Positions 10,201 through 21,493 of a DNA stretch of 64,000 bases are shown piece after piece (the stretch's first letter is position 1; the number at the start of each line of letters is the position of its first letter). The stretch is from Nitrosomonadales bacterium. Lineage in GTDB: Bacteria > Pseudomonadota > Gammaproteobacteria > Burkholderiales > Gallionellaceae. A program made the translations under genes and the position numbers. The notes beneath the pieces were generated by a model. It was not told the origin of the DNA. It saw only the letters and a program-made list of their open reading frames with translations, and searched no databases. The stretch lies in assembly GCA_016177795.1 (NCBI GenBank), contig JACOUM010000010.1, forward strand, positions 1 through 64,000. The letters are read 5' to 3'.

Positions 10201-13200
10201 CTATAGCAGCACGCGCTCAATGCCACCGTTATTCGCCTGCGCCACATAGTCTGCCAGCCAGTCCTCGCCAAGCAGATGCCTTGCTATTTCGATGACGACA
10301 TAGTCCGACGTGGTGCCGCTGTCGTCGTTGTAGCGCGACAAACCCTGATGGCAGGCCGGGCAGGAAGTGAGTATCTTGATTTCGCCGGCAAAGCCGTCGG
10401 CGCGCAGCGCATCGGCACCCTTGCGCATTTCCTCTTCCTTGCGGAAGCGCACCTGTGTCGCAATTTGCGGCAGCGACACGCCGAAGCTGCCGGCTTCGCC
10501 GCAGCAGCGCTCGTTGATCGGTACGTTAACTCCCATCAGCTCATTCACTACCTTGAGCGGCTGGTAGGTCTTCATCGGCGAATGGCACGGATCGTGGTAC
10601 ATGTAGCGCACCGACACGGCATCGCGCAGCGCTGGGGCGGGAGGTGCGCTGGCCTGCCGCTCGCAGCTGGTTGAGTTTATTTGGCTTTCATGCGGCAGGC
10701 GCATTTCATCCCCGCCTTGAAGTTTGATGTTTTTCTGGCTTTGGCCGCTACGCTTAACATTCGCTTCGCTTATGTTAGCCTCCGCCGAAAGGGCGTTACC
10801 CTTGCCAGCAAGGGTAACGCCCTTTTCCAGCAAATACTCATGGATGTCGAGCAGGCGGCAGCCGGGAAAGATTTTGCCGAACTGGTATTTCAGCAATTGA
10901 TCCATGCAGGTGCCGCATGACACGATCACCGTCTTGATGTCGAGGTAATTCAGCGTGTTCGCCACGCGGTGGAACAGCACACGGTTGTCGGTGGTGATCT
11001 GGCTGGCCTTATTGCCCTGCCCCGAGGCATTCTGCGGGTAGCCGCAGCACAGGTAGCCGGGCGGCAGCACGGTGATCGCACCGATCTCATACAGCATCGC
11101 CTGCGTCGCCAGCCCTACCTGGCCGAACAGCCGTTCCGAGCCGCAGCCGGGGAAGTAGAACACCGCTTCGGAGTCCTCGTTCAATTTATGCGGGTTGCGG
11201 ATGATCGGCACGATGCCGGGATCCTCGATGTCGAGCAGCGCGCGCGAGGTCTTCTTGGGCAGGTTGCCCGGCATCGGCTTGTTGATGAAATGAATCACCT
11301 TCGCGCGGCTGAGAGGCAAAACCAGCGGCGCACCGCCGACAGTGGCCGGCGGCCGTCTGGTCTGTGCCCTGAACAGGCCAAGGCGCTTGGCGATCCGGTG
11401 GCCGGTGCGCTGCGCCTTGTAGCCCAGCTCGATCATCACCTTGCGCAGCAGCTTGATGACGGTCGGATCGGTGGCGGTCAGGAACAGCATCGAGCCGGCG
11501 GTCACCGGGTTGAATTTTTTCTTTCCCTGTTTGCGCAGGAAATTGCGCATCGCGACCGACACGTCGCCGAAGTCGATGTCCACCGGACAGGGATTCTTGC
11601 ACTTGTGGCATATCGTGCAGTGGTCGGCGACGTCGCCGAATTCGGCGAAATGCTGGATGGAGACGCCGCGCCGCGTCTGCTCTTCGTACAGGAACGCCTC
11701 GATCAGCAGCGATGCGGCGAGAATCTTGTTGCGCGGCGAATACAGCAGGTTGGCGCGCGGCACATGGGTGTTGCACACCGGCTTGCATTTGCCGCAGCGC
11801 AGACAGTCCTTGAACGAATCGGCGATCTCGCCCAGCTCGCTCTTTTCCAGGATCAGGCTTTCCAGCTCCATCAAGTTGAAGCTCGGCGTATAGGCGCGTT
11901 CCAGATTGCTGCCCTTGAGCAGCTTGCCCCGGTTGAAGCGCCCTTCCGGGTCGATGCGCTGCTTGTAGTCGGTGAAGGCGGCGATCTCCTGCGCTTCGAG
12001 AAAATCGAATTTGGTGATGCCGATGCCGTGCTCGCCGGAAATCACCCCACCGAGGTCTTTCGCCAGCCGCATGATGCGATCCACCGCGGCATAGGCCTGC
12101 TGCAGCATCTCGTAGTCGTCCGAATTCACCGGGATGTTGCTGTGCACGTTGCCGTCGCCGGCGTGCATGTGCAACGCGACGAACACGCGGCTCTTCAGCA
12201 CGTTCTGGTGAATGTTGTTGCACTGGTCGAGAATGAGCTGGTAAGTCGCGCCGCTGAAAATATGACGCAGCGGCTCGCGCACTTCGCGTTTCCACGAGGC
12301 GCGCAGCAGGTGGCGTTGCACCGCATCAAACACGGTTTCACTCCCCTCTCCCGCGGGCGGGAGAGGGGTTGGGGGTGAGGGGGGAGCCGAGAGCGGTGCA
12401 TCGAGGTTGTCCAGCAGCCATTGCCAGCGCGTGCGCACTTCGGCAAGCAGCTGTTGCGCCGTCTGCGGGCGGTTGTCGAGCAACTCGGCATCGCCGAGTT
12501 GCGCATCGTCCTGGTAATGCAGCGGCAGTTCGCTGGCGAAAAATTCATCCAGCGCATCCAGCAGCTTGAGCTTGTTTTTCAGCGACAGCTCGATGTTGAT
12601 GCGCTCGATGCCGTCGCAATAATCGCCCATGCGCGGCAGCGGAATCACCACGTCTTCGTTGACCTTGAAGGCGTTGGTGTGTTTGGCGATCGCGGCGGTG
12701 CGCGCACGATCCAGCCAGAATTTCTTGCGCGCCTCGGCGGATACCGCGATGAAACCCTCGCCGCTGCGCAGGTTGGCGAGACGCACGATCTCCGAGGCGG
12801 CCGCCGCCGCCGCATCCGCATCGTCGCTCACCACATCGGCGATCAGCACCATCTTCGGGCGGGTGCCGCGCTTGGCCTTGGTGGCATAGCCGACCGCCTT
12901 CAGGTAGCGTTCGTCGAGATGTTCCAGCCCGGCCAGGAAAACCTTGCAGGCGGAGAAGGGGGAAGGGGGAATGCTGCATTTGTCGAATAATGCGGTGATC
13001 TCGACGATGGCGGGCACCGCCTCGTGCACTTGGCCGAAGAATTCCAGGCATACCGTGCGGGTGTGCGCATGGGCGCGGTGCAGGATGAAGCGCGCCGAAG
13101 TGATGATGCCGTCGCAGCCTTCCTTCTGGATGCCGGGCAGGCCGGAGAGGAATTTGTCGGTGACATCCTTGCCCAGTCCGGCCTTGCGGAATGCGCTGCC

Positions 13201-14250
13201 GGGAATCTCCAGTATCTCCGCTTCGCCGTGTGCAGTCGTGCCGTCCGCTTCGAAACGGCTGATGCGGAAAGTCGCGGTGGCGGCATCGTGGATCTTGCCG
13301 AGGTTATGCCCGATGCGCTCGACCTCCATCCACAGGCCGTCCGGCGTGACCATGCGCCACGAGGCGAGGTTGTCCAGCGCGGTGCCCCACAGCACCGCCT
13401 TCTTGCCGCCGGCATTCATCGCCACGTTGCCGCCGATGCACGATGCATCCGCCGAGGTCGGGTCGACCGCGAACACCAGCCCGTTTGCTTCCGCCGCTTC
13501 CATCACACGCCGCGTCACCACGCCCGCGCCGCAGCAGATGGTGGCATACGGCTCGTTCAGGCCGGGCAGCACCAGATGCTCCACCTCTGAGAACTTGTCC
13601 AGCTTCTCGGTATTGATCACTGCGGAAAATTTGTCCAGCGGCACGGCGCCGCCGGTGTAGCCGGTGCCGCCGCCGCGCGGGATGATGGTCAGCTTGAGTG
13701 AAATGCAGGCGCGTACCAGTGGCGCGATTTCCGCTTCGCTGTCGGGATGCAGCACCACGAACGGATATTCCACGCGCCAGTCGGTCGCATCGGTCACATG
13801 CGAAACGCGTGCCAGGCCGTCGAACTGGATGTTGTCGCTGCGGGTGATGCGCGACAGTGCGCGCAGCACGCGTTTGCGCAATTGCAGGGTCTGTTCGAAT
13901 TCGGCGGCGAATTGATCGACCGCCGCAGCGGCGAGTTCGAGCAGACGTTTTACCTTGGGGTTATTCTGGCGCCGCGCTTCGATGTCGTTCAGCCGGTGAT
14001 GCAGTGCGCCGACCAGCGCCTCGCGGCGCTTGCGGTTGGCGAGCAGGTCGTCCTGCAAATACGGGTTGCGCATCACCACCCAGATATCGCCCAGCACTTC
14101 GTACAGCATCTGTGCAGAACGCCCGGTGCGCCGTTCTGCGCGCAAGGTATTGATGATGTCCCATGCCTCGCCACCGAGAATGCGCAAGACGATCTCGCGG
14201 TCGGAGAACGAGGTGTAGTTATAGGGGATTTCGCGCAAACGTGCCGTCAT
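10201..14250 (-). CDS. Large FAD-linked oxidase / Fe-S (CCG-domain) oxidoreductase fusion (GlcD/GlpC-like)
   Basis: FAD-binding [48 protein letters not shown]; two CCG-like domains; start at [12 protein letters not shown]. Confidence 0.85.
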   Translation of the reverse strand: MTARLREIPYNYTSFSDREIVLRILGGEAWDIINTLRAERRTGRSAQMLYEVLGDIWVVMRNPYLQDDLLANRKRREALVGALHHRLNDIEARRQNNPKVKRLLELAAAAVDQFAAEFEQTLQLRKRVLRALSRITRSDNIQFDGLARVSHVTDATDWRVEYPFVVLHPDSEAEIAPLVRACISLKLTIIPRGGGTGYTGGAVPLDKFSAVINTEKLDKFSEVEHLVLPGLNEPYATICCGAGVVTRRVMEAAEANGLVFAVDPTSADASCIGGNVAMNAGGKKAVLWGTALDNLASWRMVTPDGLWMEVERIGHNLGKIHDAATATFRISRFEADGTTAHGEAEILEIPGSAFRKAGLGKDVTDKFLSGLPGIQKEGCDGIITSARFILHRAHAHTRTVCLEFFGQVHEAVPAIVEITALFDKCSIPPSPFSACKVFLAGLEHLDERYLKAVGYATKAKRGTRPKMVLIADVVSDDADAAAAAASEIVRLANLRSGEGFIAVSAEARKKFWLDRARTAAIAKHTNAFKVNEDVVIPLPRMGDYCDGIERINIELSLKNKLKLLDALDEFFASELPLHYQDDAQLGDAELLDNRPQTAQQLLAEVRTRWQWLLDNLDAPLSAPPSPPTPLPPAGEGSETVFDAVQRHLLRASWKREVREPLRHIFSGATYQLILDQCNNIHQNVLKSRVFVALHMHAGDGNVHSNIPVNSDDYEMLQQAYAAVDRIMRLAKDLGGVISGEHGIGITKFDFLEAQEIAAFTDYKQRIDPEGRFNRGKLLKGSNLERAYTPSFNLMELESLILEKSELGEIADSFKDCLRCGKCKPVCNTHVPRANLLYSPRNKILAASLLIEAFLYEEQTRRGVSIQHFAEFGDVADHCTICHKCKNPCPVDIDFGDVSVAMRNFLRKQGKKKFNPVTAGSMLFLTATDPTVIKLLRKVMIELGYKAQRTGHRIAKRLGLFRAQTRRPPATVGGAPLVLPLSRAKVIHFINKPMPGNLPKKTSRALLDIEDPGIVPIIRNPHKLNEDSEAVFYFPGCGSERLFGQVGLATQAMLYEIGAITVLPPGYLCCGYPQNASGQGNKASQITTDNRVLFHRVANTLNYLDIKTVIVSCGTCMDQLLKYQFGKIFPGCRLLDIHEYLLEKGVTLAGKGNALSAEANISEANVKRSGQSQKNIKLQGGDEMRLPHESQINSTSCERQASAPPAPALRDAVSVRYMYHDPCHSPMKTYQPLKVVNELMGVNVPINERCCGEAGSFGVSLPQIATQVRFRKEEEMRKGADALRADGFAGEIKILTSCPACHQGLSRYNDDSGTTSDYVVIEIARHLLGEDWLADYVAQANNGGIERVLL
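10715..10835. repeat. Dispersed palindromic repeat (copy A), inside the oxidoreductase CDS
   Basis: GGCCGCTACGCTTAACATTCGCTTCGCTTATGTTAGCCTCCGCCGAAAGGGCGTTACCCTTGC-CA-GCAAGGGTAACGCCCTTT. Confidence 0.75.
12341..12384. repeat. Palindromic CCCCTCTCCCGC..GCGGGAGAGGGG repeat within CDS
   Basis: ctcccctctcccgcgggcgggagaggggttgggggtgagg; a related copy lies at 21376-21412. Confidence 0.7.
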
Positions 14251-14517
14251 GAAGTTCCTTTTGCAAGGCGCGCATTTTACCCGAATGTGGCGCGCCGCTC
14301 GACTTTGATGCGGATGAAGCGGAATGTTCCTGTCGCTGCCGGGCAATTTCACGGATAACCCGAGCCGGATACAGGATTAGGAAAATATCGATCATTGCAA
14401 TCCGCCGTCAATGTCGATCCGGTGTACCATTCCACCATGCCCTGGCAGCCTGCCATACTGACCGCGCATCGCGTTTTGTAACGGCAGGCCTGACCCGCAG
14501 CAAGCTACCCGGGGCGC

Positions 14518-15354
14518 ATGTTTCATCACCCTTGCTCCAGCTCTCCCGCGTCAAAAGGAGGGGTTTTGCAACAGATTGCCAACTTTAATTTGTGCACAGC
14601 TAGAACCGACATGACCAAGCCGGCTGACTTCAGTAAATCCGCGCAGCACACGCCACCGGGCAACGTGCTGTACCGTTCTCGCGTCGAAATTTGCCGCATT
14701 CTGCAATTTCTGGCGAGCGACAGTTGCCCTGTTTCGGCAGAAATCGGGAACAACCGCCTGTTTGTGTCCCATATTCTCTCCGTTGATTCCGGCGCCGGTT
14801 ATCTTGTTGTCGCCTATTCGGCGGATAAATCAGCCAACAGCGTGTTATTCGGCCTGCCTTCCCTGGAATTCAGCGCAAATCCCCACAGAGGGCACCTGGT
14901 GTTTCGGGTCTCGAGCCCTGTGGATATGCAGTTCGATGGCCAGCCTGCCATCCAGTTCGCACTTCCGCAGTCTGTCATCCTCAATCATCGCCGCAAACAG
15001 GCGCGTATTTCTGTGCCTGAGGATATATCGCTGCGCTGTGTCGCCGATGAGGGCGGCGTAATTTCTTTCGAGGCAAGGATTACCGACATCAGCCTGGGTG
15101 GCATGGGGGGGCTGCTCTATGGCGGCGACATCATACTGGAAGCGGGTACGATACTTAAAGGCTGCCGCATTATCATTCCGGGCGGCAAGGCCGTCATCGC
15201 CGATCTCGAAGTGCGCTATACGAAGAGGATCACCTCCCCGGACGGCACCTCTATCAACCGGGCGGGCGTGCGTTTTGTGCAAAAACCGGAGGGGATCGAG
15301 ACGTTGATCGACATGTTCGCCCGGAATCAGGACAACACGGCAACGCCCGGGTAG
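14518..15354 (+). CDS. YcgR-like PilZ-domain flagellar brake protein
   Basis: N-terminal YcgR-like region, NHRRKQARISVP and TDISLGGMGG PilZ motifs; start likely at internal MTKPADF. Confidence 0.78.
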   Translation: MFHHPCSSSPASKGGVLQQIANFNLCTARTDMTKPADFSKSAQHTPPGNVLYRSRVEICRILQFLASDSCPVSAEIGNNRLFVSHILSVDSGAGYLVVAYSADKSANSVLFGLPSLEFSANPHRGHLVFRVSSPVDMQFDGQPAIQFALPQSVILNHRRKQARISVPEDISLRCVADEGGVISFEARITDISLGGMGGLLYGGDIILEAGTILKGCRIIIPGGKAVIADLEVRYTKRITSPDGTSINRAGVRFVQKPEGIETLIDMFARNQDNTATPG

Positions 15355-15400
15355 ACGGCAGGCCGCGCCATCTGTTTTCAGCTGGTGTTGAAAGGCGGAA

Positions 15401-18115
15401 ATGAACGAACCCGTTGCATCCCCGGCGCATCCCGAACCCACACCCGGCTGGCATAGCCTGACGGCGCAGGAAGTATTGGGCGCGCTGGCTGCGGATCATG
15501 CCGGCCTGTCTCCGGACGAAGCGGCGCGGCGGCTGCAGCAACACGGTTTGAACCGTCTGCCCGCCGCCAGGCGTGATAGTTTGCCGGTGCGTTTTGCGCG
15601 CCAGTTCCACAATGTGCTGATCTACGTGTTACTGGCCTCCGCGCTGATTACCGGGCTGCTCGAACATTGGGTGGATTGCGGCGTGATCATCGGCGTGGTG
15701 CTGATCAACGCCATTATCGGGGTGATCCAGGAAGGCAAGGCGGAGCGCGCGCTGGATGCCATTCGCGACATGCTGTCGCCGAATGCCACGGTGCTGCGCG
15801 ACGGGCGGCGGCGCGAAATTCCGGCCGAGCAGCTGGTAGTCGGCGACATCGTGCTGCTGGCATCCGGCGACAAGGTGCCTGCCGATCTGCGCCTGATCGA
15901 AGTGCGCCAGTTGCGCGTCGAGGAAGCCGCGCTGACCGGCGAATCCGAGCCGGTGGAAAAGAATGTGGCCGCTGCAGATGCGCGTGCCGTGATTGGCGAC
16001 CGGCGCTGCATGGCCTATTCCGGCACGCTGGCGGTGTACGGCCAGGCGCGCGGTGTGGTGGTCGCCATCGGCGCAGCGACGGAAATCGGCCGCATCAGCG
16101 GCATGATCGCCGCCGTGACCAGCCTGGAAACGCCGCTGCTGCGCCAGATGGCGCGCTTCGGCCAGCAACTGACCAGCGTCATCCTGTTGCTGGCGGCGCT
16201 GACCTTTTCCTTCGGCGTATGGGTGCGCGGCTATGACTGGTCGGAAATGTTCTTTGCCGCAGTCGGTCTGGCGGTGGCCGCAATACCCGAAGGGCTGCCC
16301 GCGATCATGACCATCACGCTGGCCATCGGCGTGCAGCGCATGGCGCGGCGCAATGCCATCATCCGCCGGCTTCCGGCGGTGGAGACGCTCGGCTCGGTGA
16401 CGGTGATCTGCTCGGACAAGACCGGCACGCTCACCCGCAACGAGATGACCGTGCAGCGTCTCATCGCTGCCGGAAGGATATTCGAAGTCAGCGGCAGCGG
16501 CTATGCGCCGCATGGCGGGTTTGCCATTGCCGGACGCGAAGTGTTCGTGGAAGACTATCCCGAGCTGGCCGAACTGGGGCGCGCCGCCCTGCTGTGCAAT
16601 GATGCGGAACTGCTCGGTGGTGGCGATGAATGGGCGCTGGGGGGCGACCCCACCGAGGGGGCGCTGCTCACGCTGGCGGCGAAGACCGGTCTGGATTCGG
16701 CTTTCGAGCGCGAGGCATTGCGCCGTACCGACCTCATCCCGTTCGAATCGCAGCACCGCTTCATGGCCACGCTGCATCATGACCTGGAGGGACGCGGCTT
16801 CATCTTTCTCAAGGGTGCGCCGGAGCGGGTCATGGAAATATGTGACGCCGAACGCGCCGACGGCGAAGACCGGCCGCTGCGCCACGCCTGGTGGCAGCAG
16901 GCGATGCAGGATGCCGCGCAACAGGGTTTCCGGCTGCTCGCGATAGCGATGCGCCCCACTGCAAGCGAACAGCGCAGCCTCGGGTTTGCCGATGTGCAGA
17001 GCGGCTTTGCGTTGCTGGGCATTTTTGCCATTGCCGATCCGCCGCGCGAGGAAGCAATCCGCGCCGTGGCGCACTGCCGTGCGGCAGGCATCCGCGTGAA
17101 AATGATTACCGGCGACCACCTCGACACCGCCTGCGCCATCGGCGCACGCTTCGGCCTGGCGGCGGACGGCGCGCTGACCGGGGCGGAAATCGAGCGGATG
17201 GATCTGGCCGCGTTGCGTGTTGCGGTAGCCGGGGCCGACATCTTTGCCCGTGCCAGCCCGGAACACAAACTTAGCCTGGTGCAGGCGTTGCAGGCCAACG
17301 GCGAGGTGGTGGCGATGACCGGCGATGGCGTGAACGATGCGCCCGCATTGAAGCGCGCCGATGTCGGTGTGGCAATGGGGCGCAAGGGCACCGAGGCAGC
17401 CAAGGAGGCAGCCGAGATGGTACTGGCCGATGACAACTTCGCCTCAATCAGCGCGGCGGTGGAGGAGGGGCGCACAGTCTATGACAACCTGAAAAAATCC
17501 ATCGTGTTCATCCTGCCTACCAACGGCGGCGAAGCGATGGTCATCGTCGCGGCGATCCTGCTCGGCATCACGCTGCCGATCACGCCGGTGCAGATCCTGT
17601 GGGTAAACATGGTCACTGCGGTCACGCTGTCGCTGGCGCTGGCCTTCGAACCCCCCGAGGCGGGAGTGATGCGCCGCCCGCCGCGCGATCCGGCGGAGCC
17701 GTTGCTCAGCCGGTTTTTGTTGTGGCGCGTGTTTTTTGTGTCCTGCCTGATGGTGGTCGGCGCGCTGGGTTTCTTCCTGTGGGAACAGGCGCACGGCGCA
17801 AGTATTGAGGCTGCGCGCACGGCGGCGGTGAACGCGCTGGTGGCGGGGGAAATTTTTTACCTGTTCAATTGCCGCTTCCTGCTGGCATCCTCCTCCGGGC
17901 TGCGCGGCTTTACCGGCTCGCGCCCGATATTCGTCGCCATCGCCTCAGTCGTGTCGCTGCAGCTGCTGTTCACCCACGCACCCCTGTTCCAGCAACTGTT
18001 CGGCACGGTGGCGCTGGATGCCGCCATGTGGGGGCGCATTGCCCTGTTCGGCGTGCTGCTGTTCGCTGCGGTAGAGCTGGAAAAGCTGTGGTTCCGGCGG
18101 CGCTATGGCCGCTAG
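15401..18115 (+). CDS. P-type cation-transporting ATPase
   Basis: DKTGTLTRNEMTV, TGESEPVEK, MTGDGVNDAPALKRADVGVAMG. Confidence 0.93.
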   Translation: MNEPVASPAHPEPTPGWHSLTAQEVLGALAADHAGLSPDEAARRLQQHGLNRLPAARRDSLPVRFARQFHNVLIYVLLASALITGLLEHWVDCGVIIGVVLINAIIGVIQEGKAERALDAIRDMLSPNATVLRDGRRREIPAEQLVVGDIVLLASGDKVPADLRLIEVRQLRVEEAALTGESEPVEKNVAAADARAVIGDRRCMAYSGTLAVYGQARGVVVAIGAATEIGRISGMIAAVTSLETPLLRQMARFGQQLTSVILLLAALTFSFGVWVRGYDWSEMFFAAVGLAVAAIPEGLPAIMTITLAIGVQRMARRNAIIRRLPAVETLGSVTVICSDKTGTLTRNEMTVQRLIAAGRIFEVSGSGYAPHGGFAIAGREVFVEDYPELAELGRAALLCNDAELLGGGDEWALGGDPTEGALLTLAAKTGLDSAFEREALRRTDLIPFESQHRFMATLHHDLEGRGFIFLKGAPERVMEICDAERADGEDRPLRHAWWQQAMQDAAQQGFRLLAIAMRPTASEQRSLGFADVQSGFALLGIFAIADPPREEAIRAVAHCRAAGIRVKMITGDHLDTACAIGARFGLAADGALTGAEIERMDLAALRVAVAGADIFARASPEHKLSLVQALQANGEVVAMTGDGVNDAPALKRADVGVAMGRKGTEAAKEAAEMVLADDNFASISAAVEEGRTVYDNLKKSIVFILPTNGGEAMVIVAAILLGITLPITPVQILWVNMVTAVTLSLALAFEPPEAGVMRRPPRDPAEPLLSRFLLWRVFFVSCLMVVGALGFFLWEQAHGASIEAARTAAVNALVAGEIFYLFNCRFLLASSSGLRGFTGSRPIFVAIASVVSLQLLFTHAPLFQQLFGTVALDAAMWGRIALFGVLLFAAVELEKLWFRRRYGR

Positions 18116-18122
18116 CCGCCCG

Positions 18123-19331
18123 TTATTTGCCGTCCGTGGCCACTGCGGTTTGCAGCATCTCGAAAATGCCCGGGATGGCGGCCCCAACCCGGCTCCAGTT
18201 CGGGATGAGCGGGCTGCCCATGGGATTTTCCATGTACACCTGAGCAGCCATGGCGATCGCCTTGGCAAATGCCTCCACCGCTCTCGCCTCTTCATGCCGG
18301 TCGAACTCCAGGCCGTTGATCGTCGCATCGGCTTCGTATTTCATCAGCGTATCCTCTGCCTGTCTCAGGTAAGTCACCATCAATGATTTGAACAGCCCGT
18401 CCGAGAACACGACGCCGTCTGACGCCAGCGTCCTGAACAGGGACTTGCAGATGTCCACAGTCATCTTCATCAGGCCTTTGCTCGCGTCGTCGGCGGAAAG
18501 CGCCTGGTGTTTGTGCTCGTAAGTCGATGCGATATCCACCTGGCATACCCGGCGCGGCGAATAGTTGCGGTACACTTCGGCCAGCGAGCCGACCTCCAGC
18601 CCCCAGTCGCTGGGGATGCGGTTTACCCGTGCGACGTCCGTGGTCATGCAGAATTCCCCGGCCAGCGGATAGCGGAAGCTGTCGAGAAATACCAGGAAAC
18701 CATGCTGTCCGACGAGCTGCTGCAGGGAACGAACCAGCGGCGTCACCAGCAGCCGCGTGACCCGCCCGTTCATCTTGTTCGACACCCTGCTGTAATAGCC
18801 CTTGCAGAACACGTAATCCAGCGCCGGGTTGGCCACCGGATAGCACAGCCGCGCCAGCAGCTCGCGGCTGTAGGTGACGATATCGCAGTCGTGCAGCGCA
18901 ATTACGCTCGATTGCGCGCGCGCCAGCACATAGCCATAAGCGAGCCATGCGGAGCGTCCCTTGCCCGGCGGCCCCACGTCCAGACCGTTTCTGCCCAGGG
19001 TCTCGTATATTTCGCCGATGCGCTTGCCGTTGTTGTGGATGATATTGACCTCGGTGGCGATCGGCGCCATGAACTCGCGCACCATCTCTAGTTGCTGCTC
19101 CGAGGCTTGGTCCAGGGTGAGCACGATCTCCTTCAGGTACTTTACCTTGGACAGTTCCCGGACGATTCCCGGCATGGCCGGCCCCTCGAACTCCGAATAC
19201 AGCGCCGGCAGCACCAGGGCGACCGGCCTGGTCCTTGAGAAACCGTGCAATTCCGACTCCAGCCGTTCCAGTGAGGGCTTGCCAAGCTGGTGCAGCGTGG
19301 TGATGATTCCCGTCTGGTAAAAGTCCGACAT
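18123..19331 (-). CDS. GT81-like glycosyltransferase (glucosyl/mannosyl-3-phosphoglycerate synthase-like)
   Basis: ALVLPALYSEFEGPAMPGI, GPPGKGRSAWLAYGYVLA, ALHDCDIVTYSRELLARL. Confidence 0.75.
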   Translation of the reverse strand: MSDFYQTGIITTLHQLGKPSLERLESELHGFSRTRPVALVLPALYSEFEGPAMPGIVRELSKVKYLKEIVLTLDQASEQQLEMVREFMAPIATEVNIIHNNGKRIGEIYETLGRNGLDVGPPGKGRSAWLAYGYVLARAQSSVIALHDCDIVTYSRELLARLCYPVANPALDYVFCKGYYSRVSNKMNGRVTRLLVTPLVRSLQQLVGQHGFLVFLDSFRYPLAGEFCMTTDVARVNRIPSDWGLEVGSLAEVYRNYSPRRVCQVDIASTYEHKHQALSADDASKGLMKMTVDICKSLFRTLASDGVVFSDGLFKSLMVTYLRQAEDTLMKYEADATINGLEFDRHEEARAVEAFAKAIAMAAQVYMENPMGSPLIPNWSRVGAAIPGIFEMLQTAVATDGK

Positions 19332-19343
19332 GGCTACCCCCGT

Positions 19344-20048
19344 CTAAATGTGCTCGATCTCGTCTTTCGGTTCTTCCGCAGTTGTTTCCGTGGCCTCCCT
19401 TTCAATCATCCGTTTTGCCACGCCGATGCCGCCCACGCCGAAAGCAATGGAGAGCGCCACCACAATGCCGCCGAAAATAATCGAAAAGGCCGCGATCACG
19501 ATGTTGGGCGCGATTTTGAGCTGCTCCATGACCATCGCCAGCGTCATCACCGCCAGCAGGACGCGGACAGTCTCGGCCAGCAGCTTGGCGTAGTGGAAGC
19601 CGCTGTTTGCGGCGGTGATCAGCACCGCGCGGCTGACGAAACCTGCCAGGATATAACCGACCACCAGAATGATGGAGGCGGAAAAAACACGCGGCATGTA
19701 GCCGAAGAAATGCCCCACCACCTGGTCGATCGCCGCGACCTTGAGCGCGCTCAGCCCGACCATCAGCGTCACAATGGCCAGCAGCCAGAACACGATAGCG
19801 CCGAGGATGGCAGAAGGTTTGGTCCACACGTCGCCTTTGCGTATCAGGGTGGTGAACCCCATGCGGTCGGACCAGCTGTCAAATTTTACCGCGATCAGCA
19901 GCTTCACCACGATAATCCTGAGTATCTTGGCCAGCAGAATGCCCACCAGCAGGATTACCAGCATGGCCAGCAGGTTGGGTAAAAAGCTCTTGAACTTGAG
20001 AAACACTTCCTGCAAAGGCTCGAGCATCAGGTTCAGAAATTCTGTCAT
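19344..20048 (-). CDS. Small mechanosensitive-channel-related (conserved TM helix) protein
   Basis: LPNLLAMLVILLVGILLAKILR repeats and several TM helices. Confidence 0.65.
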   Translation of the reverse strand: MTEFLNLMLEPLQEVFLKFKSFLPNLLAMLVILLVGILLAKILRIIVVKLLIAVKFDSWSDRMGFTTLIRKGDVWTKPSAILGAIVFWLLAIVTLMVGLSALKVAAIDQVVGHFFGYMPRVFSASIILVVGYILAGFVSRAVLITAANSGFHYAKLLAETVRVLLAVMTLAMVMEQLKIAPNIVIAAFSIIFGGIVVALSIAFGVGGIGVAKRMIEREATETTAEEPKDEIEHI

Positions 20049-20066
20049 GATTTATTCTCCTCAGTG

Positions 20067-21326
20067 TTATTTCCAACGGGTTGCCAGGTAGTCCTTGCTG
20101 CTTTCAAATTCCATGCAGAGCTTTTCGATCTCGGCTTCCGCCTCGGCCGCTTCCATCTGCTCGGCGGCCAGAATGAATGAAGCCGTTTTTCCGACATAAA
20201 GCGGCGTCAGGGACTTGATCAGGTGTTCCGTTGGCAGCTTCTTCTGGTGAAAGGCGATGGCGTAATCATAGATGATCCGCGTCCACAGGCTGAGGGGGAA
20301 GTCAAACTCGCCATCGCTTAACGCGCCCAGCCGCTCCACCTCCCTGAGATCGCCGGCGCCGAGGATGTCGAGCCAGATCTCGCGCAGGTTATTCAGGCTT
20401 TCGCGAAACAGCTTCAACATCCTTGCGGTATTGACGTTGACGTGCTCCAGTCCGACGGTGTATTCAAAACCGAAGGTCGTTACCGGTTCGGAACCGCGGA
20501 TCGGCACCCAGACATCGGCATAGTTTTCCATCAGGTCGAAGGTGGCGCTGACCACCTGATAGAGCATGTTGCTCAGATCGGCGCCCGGATCCTTGGCATC
20601 ATGTATTTTTGCGCCGAGGAAGGATTGGGCAACCTTGAAGCCATTGGCGATTGCCGTCGTGGTCATCCAGATATCGATACCGAAGCGCGCGACATCCGAT
20701 TCCCACACATCCTTGGTCAGATAGAACTGCGCCAGCTTGCCGGAGAAACCGAAATCCCCGCCGATGGGCTGCCGCAACCGCTTGCCGTAGAGCGTGCGGG
20801 TGAGCGGATAGACGATGCTGTTGGTAATCGTCCCGTCGAACTTGTGCCGGTGGTAAAGCGGGGCAACATAGTCAAAGCCGCCGTTCAGCACCGGTTTAAC
20901 CAGCAGTTCGACCCACTCGGGCGTGATGCTTCTGAGATCGGAATCGACCACTACGCAAGCCTTCGCATCCAGTCTTTGCGCGATTTCGAAAATGGACCGG
21001 AAGGCGCTGCCCTTGCCGGGAATCCCCGAATAGGAGAAGGCCAGTTTGGAGATGGGCTTGACGCGATGATGCAGCAGAATGGCGTTGAAATCCTCGACGG
21101 AGGTTTTGTGCACGACTTCCATGGTGCCGTCGCTGGAGCCGCCGTCGGAATTCACGATCACCGCCTTGTGGTCGGGAAAGTATTTGGCCAGGCCGGCCTG
21201 TACCGCGCGCACCACATGGCCAATGGTGCGCGCGTTGTTGAAGCTCGGGATGCCGACGAGGATGTCGGCATTCCCTGCCTTCTCGATCTGCTCGTGTATT
21301 TCAGCCCTGAATGTAACGTTATCCAT
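20067..21326 (-). CDS. GT2-family glycosyltransferase
   Basis: DILVGIPSFNNARTIGHVVRAV...VIVNSDGGSSDGTMEVV; start placed at MDNVTFRAEI. Confidence 0.8.
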   Translation of the reverse strand: MDNVTFRAEIHEQIEKAGNADILVGIPSFNNARTIGHVVRAVQAGLAKYFPDHKAVIVNSDGGSSDGTMEVVHKTSVEDFNAILLHHRVKPISKLAFSYSGIPGKGSAFRSIFEIAQRLDAKACVVVDSDLRSITPEWVELLVKPVLNGGFDYVAPLYHRHKFDGTITNSIVYPLTRTLYGKRLRQPIGGDFGFSGKLAQFYLTKDVWESDVARFGIDIWMTTTAIANGFKVAQSFLGAKIHDAKDPGADLSNMLYQVVSATFDLMENYADVWVPIRGSEPVTTFGFEYTVGLEHVNVNTARMLKLFRESLNNLREIWLDILGAGDLREVERLGALSDGEFDFPLSLWTRIIYDYAIAFHQKKLPTEHLIKSLTPLYVGKTASFILAAEQMEAAEAEAEIEKLCMEFESSKDYLATRWK

Positions 21327-21375
21327 GGTCCGGATTGCCTCGTAAAACGTGAGGCTTGCGCAGCAAGCCATCGTC

Positions 21376-21412
21376 CCCATCTCCTGCTTGCGGGAGAGGG
21401 CGGGGTGAGGGA
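21376..21412. repeat. Palindromic repeat related to 12341-12384
   Basis: ccccatctcctgcttgcgggagagggcggggtgaggg. Confidence 0.6.
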
Positions 21413-21493
21413 AACGGGCATGATGGGGTTTTGTCACCAGGTGCAGCTATTTACCATGCCCGTCAGACTGCGTTTACCTTATCACGATAGCGG

